The notes below the pieces were generated by a model. The model was not told the origin of the DNA, made no database searches, and worked only from the letters and a program-made list of their open reading frames with translations. Both the position numbers and the translations under genes were made by a program. From contig PQAQ01000122.1 of the NCBI GenBank assembly GCA_003105305.1, forward strand, positions 1 through 11,154: a stretch of DNA of 11,154 nt, read 5' to 3'. Source of the stretch: Candidatus Methylomirabilota bacterium. Lineage in GTDB: Bacteria; Methylomirabilota; Methylomirabilia; Methylomirabilales; Methylomirabilaceae. Each line of letters begins with the position of its first letter. Position 1 is the stretch's first letter. Positions 6,536-11,154 of the stretch are shown piece after piece.

Positions 6536-6838
6536 ATGGCGATCCATCCGATTCTGCCGATAGGACCGAGTCAGGGAGGCCTCGTCGCACCGACCGCGAA
6601 AGCGGGGAACGCCGGTCAGGGGTCGTTTGCCGGCTTCTTGCAGGAGGCCGTCGCCCAGACCGGTCAATTACAGCATGAGGCCGACGCCCTGACCGAACAG
6701 GTGGCTAAGGGGCGATCCGGAGATCTTGCCGCAACTATGATTGCCGTTGAGAAGGCGCAAATCTCGTTTCAGCTTATGCTCCAGGTCAGGAATAAGGTCG
6801 TTGAAGCATATCAGGAGATTATGCGGATGCCGGTGTAA
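6536..6838 (+). CDS. fliE: FliE, MS-ring to rod junction protein
   Basis: 100 residues, the normal size for FliE. The N-terminus (1-27) is variable, with Gly, Pro and Ala. From about 30 on it shows FAGFLQEAVAQTGQLQHEAD and then the conserved C-terminal region LAATMIAVEKAQISFQLMLQ followed by VRNKVVEAYQEIMRMPV, which is diagnostic of FliE. FliE joins the FliF ring to FlgB and is the first protein exported. GAAGGAG precedes the ATG at 6536. It follows flgC after 35 nt. Its stop overlaps an ATG (TAATG at 6836-6840) that opens a 17-codon mini-ORF described separately. Confidence 0.97.
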   Translation: MAIHPILPIGPSQGGLVAPTAKAGNAGQGSFAGFLQEAVAQTGQLQHEADALTEQVAKGRSGDLAATMIAVEKAQISFQLMLQVRNKVVEAYQEIMRMPV

Positions 6839-6891
6839 TGGAGGCAGAGAGGCCTGCCGCGCTCTCTGATGACGGATGCCTGAGACCATGA
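6838..6891 (+). CDS. Possible 17-codon coupled leader ORF between fliE and fliF
   Basis: An ATG overlapping the fliE stop (TAATG) opens MEAERPAALSDDGCLRP and stops at TGA 6889-6891. That stop overlaps, as ATGA, an ATG at 6888-6890 which is in frame with fliF (its fifth codon). The layout would let ribosomes pass from fliE through the mini-ORF to fliF by reinitiation. No Shine-Dalgarno lies at a good distance before it, and the peptide resembles nothing I recognise. It may be chance. Confidence 0.25.
   Translation: MEAERPAALSDDGCLRP
6840..6868 (+). promoter_or_regulatory. Shine-Dalgarno plus 7-bp hairpin in front of fliF
   Basis: GGAGG at 6840-6844 is followed at once by CAGAGAG (6845-6851), a 10-nt loop, and its perfect complement CTCTCTG (6862-6868). 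The fliF ATG at 6876 comes 7 nt after the hairpin. Linear spacing from GGAGG to the ATG is 31 nt, too long, but with the stem folded the effective gap is 7 nt. There is no other good ribosome-binding site before this ATG. In phage T4 genes 25 and 38, hairpins are known to bring the site and start together in this way; use here is inference. Confidence 0.5.
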
Positions 6892-8501
6892 CGCGGATGA
6901 TCGAATCGTTGAAGCTGATGTGGGCCGGACTCGGCGGATCCGGCCGCGCGCTGGTGCTGCTGGTGGGCGGAGGCGCACTCGCGACCCTCCTGTGGATCGC
7001 CTTCTCTGCCAACCGTCCCGATATGACGACGCTTTTCTCGCAGTTGAATCCGTCCGACGCCGGCGCCATTGTCGATGAACTGAAAAGCAACAAGGTCGCC
7101 TATCGCGTTGTGGACGGCGGCACCCGGATCCTGGTGCCGTCCGGCGTCGTCCATGAAACCCGACTCCACCTGGCGACCCGCGGCCTGCCGCAAGGCGGAG
7201 GGGTGGGCTTCGAGATCTTTGATCGCACGACGCTCGGGACGACCGACTTCGTCCAACGCCTCAACTATCAGCGCGCGCTCCAGGGCGAGCTCGCCAGGAC
7301 CATCGGGCAGCTTAAAGAGGTGACCGGCGCCCGCGTGCATCTGGCCCTCCCCCAGCCGTCGGTGTTTACCGAGCAGGAAAAGCCCGCGACCGCGTCGATC
7401 GTCCTGAACCTTCGTCCCGGCGCCCGGCTGACGCCCGAGCAGGTCAGGGGGGTTGTGCACCTGGTGTCGAGTTCAGTTGAAGGACTCAACGCCGATCGGG
7501 TGACGGTCATCGACACATCCGGAAAACTGATCGCGCGACCGGCGGACAAGGGATCGCCCGGCGGGAGCACCGGGCAGTTTGAGGCGCAGGAGGCGATCGA
7601 GACCGAGCTGGAGCGTCGGGTCCGCACGATGCTTGAAGAGATCCTGGGTCCGAACAAGGCGACCGTGAGGGTTGCTGCGCAGATGGATTTCACCAGCGTG
7701 GAGCGGACCGAGGAACGATTCGATCCGCGCAGCGTGATTAAGAGCGAACAACGGACGACCGAGACCCAGAACAGCTCGACGACGACCCCCGTGGCCGCGG
7801 CGGGGACCGCCTCCAATGTTCCCGATCAGGCCGCGGCGCAGTCGCAGTCGGGTCAGAACACCGCGAAATCAACCAAAGAGGCCGAAACCGTCCAGTACGA
7901 TGTGAGCAAGGTCCTTGAGCGGACGGTCTTGGCGCCTGGACAGTTAAAACGGGTGTCGGTTGCGGTTATGGTAGACGGCAGCTACAAGACGACGCCGGAC
8001 GGCAAGGGCGGCGAGCGGAAAGAGTATGTCCCGCGCAAGGCCGAAGAGATCGAGAAGATCAAGGTGGCCGTCAAGAACGCGGTCGGATACAGCGCCGCGC
8101 GTGGCGATGAGGTCGAGGTGGCGGAGTTCCCCTTCGATACGTCGGCCATGGAGAAGGAGCGGGCGCTCATGGATGAGGCGGAGCGCAAGGCGTTCTGGTA
8201 CTCGCTGGCGACGCAGGCGGCAACCGGGATCGGTGTGCTCCTGGCCTTGTTCTTTGTCGTACGCCCGCTGATTCGGTTGCTGAAGGAGCGTCGCCGCCAG
8301 CCGGCCTTCGACGCACCGAGCCAATTTTCGATCTCATCACCGCCTGGCGTCGACGCCGTAGGAAGCGGCCCGCCGCCCCCGCCGGCCCTCGACGTCTCTA
8401 CGGACGATCCGCTGCGAGAGGGGCTGATGGAACTGGCGCGCAATAACCCGAACGTTGTCGCCCAGCTTGTCAGAGCCTGGGTCGTGAGGAAACCGTTATG
8501 A
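6876..8501 (+). CDS. fliF: FliF, MS-ring protein
   Basis: 541 residues, in the normal FliF range. Transmembrane helix 1 lies at about 24-44 and helix 2 at about 440-465, bounding a periplasmic part with the YscJ/FliF ring-building motifs: FSQLNPSDAGAIVDELK, then TRGLPQGGGVGFEIFD, and later ARVHLALPQPSVFT. A low-complexity, Ser/Thr/Gln-rich stretch around 300-345 is usual for the FliF beta-collar region. The cytoplasmic C-terminus ends in NNPNVVAQLVRAWV, the helix that binds the FliG N-domain. FliF forms the MS ring in the inner membrane, the base for switch and export gate. In-frame ATGs occur at 6876, 6888 and 6897, with a stop at 6870-6872; 6876 is chosen as longest and because of the hairpin-spaced GGAGG, but 6888 is a real alternative. 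The stop overlaps fliG as ATGA. Confidence 0.96.
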   Translation: MPETMTRMIESLKLMWAGLGGSGRALVLLVGGGALATLLWIAFSANRPDMTTLFSQLNPSDAGAIVDELKSNKVAYRVVDGGTRILVPSGVVHETRLHLATRGLPQGGGVGFEIFDRTTLGTTDFVQRLNYQRALQGELARTIGQLKEVTGARVHLALPQPSVFTEQEKPATASIVLNLRPGARLTPEQVRGVVHLVSSSVEGLNADRVTVIDTSGKLIARPADKGSPGGSTGQFEAQEAIETELERRVRTMLEEILGPNKATVRVAAQMDFTSVERTEERFDPRSVIKSEQRTTETQNSSTTTPVAAAGTASNVPDQAAAQSQSGQNTAKSTKEAETVQYDVSKVLERTVLAPGQLKRVSVAVMVDGSYKTTPDGKGGERKEYVPRKAEEIEKIKVAVKNAVGYSAARGDEVEVAEFPFDTSAMEKERALMDEAERKAFWYSLATQAATGIGVLLALFFVVRPLIRLLKERRRQPAFDAPSQFSISSPPGVDAVGSGPPPPPALDVSTDDPLREGLMELARNNPNVVAQLVRAWVVRKPL

Positions 8502-9514
8502 CCTCCCCAGATACGCTGAGCGGTCCCCAGAAAGCGGCGGTGCTGGTGCTGGCGCTCGGGGTCGAGTCGGCCGCCCAGATCTTCAAGCAGCTTGAAGATG
8601 AGGAGATCGAGGCGATCACCGGCGAGATCGCCAGGATGAAGAACGTCTCCGCGAAGGCGTCGACCGCCGTCATCGAGGAGTTCCAGCAGATGGCGCGCGC
8701 GCAGGAGTATATGTCCAGCGGCGGGATCCGCTACGCGCAGGAGGTCCTGGAGCGGGCCATCGGCAAAAATAAGGCATCAGCGATCATCGAGCGGCTCCAG
8801 GGCTTGAAGGGGGCTAACTTTTTCAGCGCCCTCAAGAAGGTGGACCCGAGATTTCTGCTCGACTCGGTTCGGCAGGAGCATCCGCAGACCATCGCCGTTG
8901 TCCTGTCCCACCTCGATCCGACGACCTCCGCCGGTGTCCTGGCGGGTCTGCCGCAGGCGACCAGGGCGGATGTGGTCATGCGGATCGCCAATATGGATAA
9001 GACGAATCCGGAGGTGATCGGCGAGATCGAGGCGATTCTGGACCATCGCCTGTCGTCGGTCGTCAATCAGGAGGTCTCCATCAGTGGCGGCGTCAAGCAG
9101 GTGGCGGAGATTCTGAACTCCATGGACCGTAACAGCGAGCGCGGAGTATTTCAGGCCATTCAAGAGAGCGATCCTGATATGGCCGACGAGATTCGAAAGC
9201 TGATGTTCACCTTTGACGATGTGATCCTGGTGGACGATCGCGGGGTGCAGCGCGTCCTCAAGGAGGTCGAGCAGAAGGAGCTTGCCCTGTCGATGAAGGC
9301 AGCCGGCGCCGAGGTGGCGGCGAAGATCTTCAAAAATATGTCGGAGCGGGCGGCCGGCCTGCTGAAGGAGGAGATTGAGTTTCTGGGACCGGTCAAACTT
9401 CGGGATGTGGAGGCCGCCCAGCAGAAGATCGTGGCGATCGTGCGCCGGCTCGAGGAATCCGGCGAGATTATCGTGCAGGGACGCGGCGGAGGCGCGGAGG
9501 AGATCATTGTCTAA
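8498..9514 (+). CDS. fliG: FliG, rotor switch and torque protein
   Basis: 338 residues, standard for FliG. The N-domain (1-100) begins LSGPQKAAVLVLALG and binds the FliF tail. The middle domain contains the EHPQ motif in VRQEHPQTIAVVLSHL near residue 125, part of the FliM-binding surface, and the GGVKQVAEILN segment. The C-domain holds the charged torque helix around KEEIEFLGPVKLRDVEAAQQK, whose Lys, Arg and Asp residues face the MotA loop. It ends in the acidic and Gly-rich tail seen in many FliGs. FliG converts stator activity into rotation and direction changes. The start ATG at 8498 overlaps the fliF stop, so translation is coupled, which suits the 1:1-like partnership of the two proteins. 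Confidence 0.98.
   Translation: MTSPDTLSGPQKAAVLVLALGVESAAQIFKQLEDEEIEAITGEIARMKNVSAKASTAVIEEFQQMARAQEYMSSGGIRYAQEVLERAIGKNKASAIIERLQGLKGANFFSALKKVDPRFLLDSVRQEHPQTIAVVLSHLDPTTSAGVLAGLPQATRADVVMRIANMDKTNPEVIGEIEAILDHRLSSVVNQEVSISGGVKQVAEILNSMDRNSERGVFQAIQESDPDMADEIRKLMFTFDDVILVDDRGVQRVLKEVEQKELALSMKAAGAEVAAKIFKNMSERAAGLLKEEIEFLGPVKLRDVEAAQQKIVAIVRRLEESGEIIVQGRGGGAEEIIV
9496..9502 (+). promoter_or_regulatory. Shine-Dalgarno that decides the fliH TTG start
   Basis: GGAGGAG inside the end of fliG lies 4 nt before the TTG at 9507-9509. The next in-frame candidate, GTG at 9519, would be 16 nt away, too far. No ATG is in frame near the expected N-terminus. Confidence 0.6.
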
Positions 9515-10193
9515 CATCGTGGCAGCAGCGGTCGGTGGCTGGGAGCGCGTGTCTTTTGAAGAGTTGCCGCGCGCGTTGCATCAACCGGTCGGCGAGGCGC
9601 AGGCGGAGCGCGAGGCCGCCGCGTCGGGATATGAGTCGATCCGCGCGGTCGAGCGCGAGGCCGAGGCCATCCTGCTCGCGGCCCGCGAGGCGGCGCGACA
9701 GATCGAGCGCGAGGCCGAGCAGGAGGGTCGCGCCAAAGGCCGGCAGGACGCGATGGACGAGGCGCGGCGTCGACTTGAACCGTTGGAGGCGTCGCTGCGC
9801 GAGGCGTGCCGACAGGTCGCGGCGGCCCGCCAGGCCGTGATTATGAATACGGAGACGGAACTGGTGGATCTTGCCGTGACCGTGGCGGAGCGCGTGCTGC
9901 GATCCGAGCTGGGAGCGTGTCGGGACGCGGCGTCACAGTTCGTCAGGACCGCCCTGGAGGTCGCCGGCAGCCGGAAGGTCATCGCCATTCGGGTCAACCC
10001 CGGCGATTACGAATCGCTGGCGGAACACCGGGGGGAACTGCTCGGCTCGCATGAGGCGGCTCGACTTATTCCCGATCCCGCGATCTCCTCCTGGGGCTGT
10101 GTGGTCGAGTTGGAGACCGGTCTCGTTGATGCCCGGCTGGAGAGTCAGCTTCAGGAGGCGGCGCGCCTGCTCGGAAGGGATGAGATGTCATGA
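9507..10193 (+). CDS. fliH: FliH, flagellar export ATPase regulator (stator of FliI)
   Basis: 228 residues from the TTG at 9507, which gives [11 protein letters not shown], a beginning like other FliH proteins; it overlaps the fliG end by 8 nt. A GTG start at 9519 would give 224 residues. Residues about 30-115 form an Ala/Glu/Arg-rich, presumably helical and coiled region, including [14 protein letters not shown], which resembles the G-x3-G type repeats of FliH. The C-terminal half (about 110-228) has the FliH/HrpE domain with [17 protein letters not shown] and later [28 protein letters not shown], matching the peripheral-stalk-like E-subunit family. FliH holds FliI at the export gate and C ring. 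The gene ends overlapping fliI as ATGA. Base composition is very GC-rich, as usual for Ala/Glu/Arg-rich helices. Confidence 0.92.
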   Translation: MSNIVAAAVGGWERVSFEELPRALHQPVGEAQAEREAAASGYESIRAVEREAEAILLAAREAARQIEREAEQEGRAKGRQDAMDEARRRLEPLEASLREACRQVAAARQAVIMNTETELVDLAVTVAERVLRSELGACRDAASQFVRTALEVAGSRKVIAIRVNPGDYESLAEHRGELLGSHEAARLIPDPAISSWGCVVELETGLVDARLESQLQEAARLLGRDEMS

Positions 10194-11154
10194 CCGAGAC
10201 CCGGTTCGATTGGGGTCACGCCCGCGCGCGCATCGCGAAGGCCGCGCTCATCCGATCGTTGGGAAAGGTGACCAAGGTGGTCGGCCTGGTGGTGGAGGCG
10301 GTGGGTCAGGAGGCGTTCGTCGGCGAGCTGTGTCGAATTCGCTCCGCGGGGCGCCACGATGTATGGGCGGAGGTCGTCGGGTTTCATCGCGACACCCTGC
10401 TCCTGATGCCGATGGGTGAGATTCACGGCATCCGTCCGGGAAGCGAGGTTGTGGCGACCGGCCGACCGTTTGAGGTCCCGGTGGGTCGTTCGATGCTTGG
10501 CCGCGTCGTCAACGGTCTCGGCCGTCCTATCGACGGCAAGGCCCCGATGGAGGTCGAGGCCCGCTGCTCCGTTCACCGTCGGCCGCCCGCGCCCATGATG
10601 CGCGCCCCCATTCACGAGCCGCTGTCGACGGGGATCCGGGTCATCGATGGGTTGCTGACCTGCGGCAGGGGGCAGCGGGTGGGGATCTTTGCGGGGAGCG
10701 GCGTCGGGAAGAGCACGCTACTCGGGATGATTGCCCGCTACACCGAGGCCGACGTGAGCGTCATTGCGCTTGTGGGAGAGCGCGGGCGGGAGGTCCGGGA
10801 GTTCATCGCCAAGGAGCTGGGAGAGGAGGGGCTGCGGCGTTCGGTGGTGGTGGTGGCCACCTCGAATGAACCCTCGCTGCTTCGCCGGCAGGCGGCGTTC
10901 GTCGCGACGGCGATCGCCGAATATTTTCGGGATCAGGGACGGCATGTCCTGTTGATGATGGACAGCCTGACGAGGTTCGCGCTGGCTCAGCGGGAGATCG
11001 GCCTGTCGGTGGGAGAGCCGCCGGCAACGCGAGGGTATCCGCCGTCGGCGTTTGCCATGCTGCCCGGACTGTTGGAGCGGGCTGGGACCGCGGATCGTGG
11101 CGGGAGCATCACGGGTCTGTACACCATCCTCGTCGAGGGCGACGACATGAACGA
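10190..11154 (+). CDS. fliI: FliI, flagellar export ATPase (partial, 3' end outside window)
   Basis: 321 complete codons are present out of about 440 usual for FliI; the gene runs off the right edge shortly after VEGDDMN. The N-terminal beta-barrel domain covers about 25-95. The catalytic domain begins with [19 protein letters not shown] and shows Walker [10 protein letters not shown] at 168-176, the catalytic Glu197 in the GERGREV motif, and Walker B around [11 protein letters not shown] with Asp258. The stretch [20 protein letters not shown] is characteristic of the FliI/SctN branch of F1-type beta subunits. FliI drives substrate unloading for type III flagellar export in the cytoplasm, regulated by FliH encoded immediately upstream. 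The ATG at 10190 overlaps the fliH stop by 4 nt. A non-flagellar SctN is ruled out by context. Confidence 0.97.
   Translation, partial: MTETRFDWGHARARIAKAALIRSLGKVTKVVGLVVEAVGQEAFVGELCRIRSAGRHDVWAEVVGFHRDTLLLMPMGEIHGIRPGSEVVATGRPFEVPVGRSMLGRVVNGLGRPIDGKAPMEVEARCSVHRRPPAPMMRAPIHEPLSTGIRVIDGLLTCGRGQRVGIFAGSGVGKSTLLGMIARYTEADVSVIALVGERGREVREFIAKELGEEGLRRSVVVVATSNEPSLLRRQAAFVATAIAEYFRDQGRHVLLMMDSLTRFALAQREIGLSVGEPPATRGYPPSAFAMLPGLLERAGTADRGGSITGLYTILVEGDDMN

Noticed and set aside
6557..6565. GCCGATAG, a sigma-28 -10-like word at the start of fliE
   Set aside because: No TAAA-like element 15 nt upstream and it lies inside a coding region.

Overview
The window is a GC-rich, densely packed stretch of a bacterial flagellar gene cluster. 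I see no mobile element, CRISPR array, tRNA or rRNA, and no sign of recent transfer. The organism is a Gram-negative-type motile bacterium with sigma-54-dependent flagellar regulation. Gene content and style would fit Methylomirabilota (NC10), Nitrospirota or deltaproteobacterial lineages, but this is a weak guess from general resemblance.

Layout, left edge (1-179): the last 58 codons of a plus-strand protein ending in a Fis-type helix-turn-helix, most likely a sigma-54 enhancer-binding regulator. It converges tail to tail, 5 nt apart, with a minus-strand stator operon: motA (1980-1114) and motB (1117-185), coupled by a 4-nt ATGA overlap. A sigma-28 (FliA)-like promoter lies at 2060-2034 on the minus strand, just upstream of motA.

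The 400-nt divergent region 1981-2380 separates motA from a plus-strand regulatory unit: cheY (2381-2755), a soluble PAS sensor kinase of the FlrB/FleS kind (2794-4143) and its sigma-54 response regulator of the FlrC/FleR kind (4145-5530). A textbook -24/-12 sigma-54 promoter sits at 2276-2290. A second one, at 5549-5563, lies in the 163-nt gap after the response regulator and precedes the basal-body operon flgB-flgC-fliE-fliF-fliG-fliH-fliI (5694 to the right edge, fliI cut off).

How it works together (inference): the kinase and response regulator would activate the two sigma-54 promoters. One would feed cheY and the pair themselves; the other would feed the rod, MS-ring, C-ring and export ATPase genes. 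The stator genes come on later through sigma-28. This resembles the tiered Vibrio/Pseudomonas hierarchy. CheY-P and MotAB both act on the switch containing FliG, encoded in the same window.

I found no previously undescribed system. The points worth a second look are small: the fliE-fliF junction (a hairpin that could bring a distant Shine-Dalgarno next to the start codon, and a coupled 17-codon mini-ORF), a Gly/Ser-rich insertion inside the kinase ATPase domain, degenerate 7-nt repeats in the flgB leader, and the promoter logic itself.
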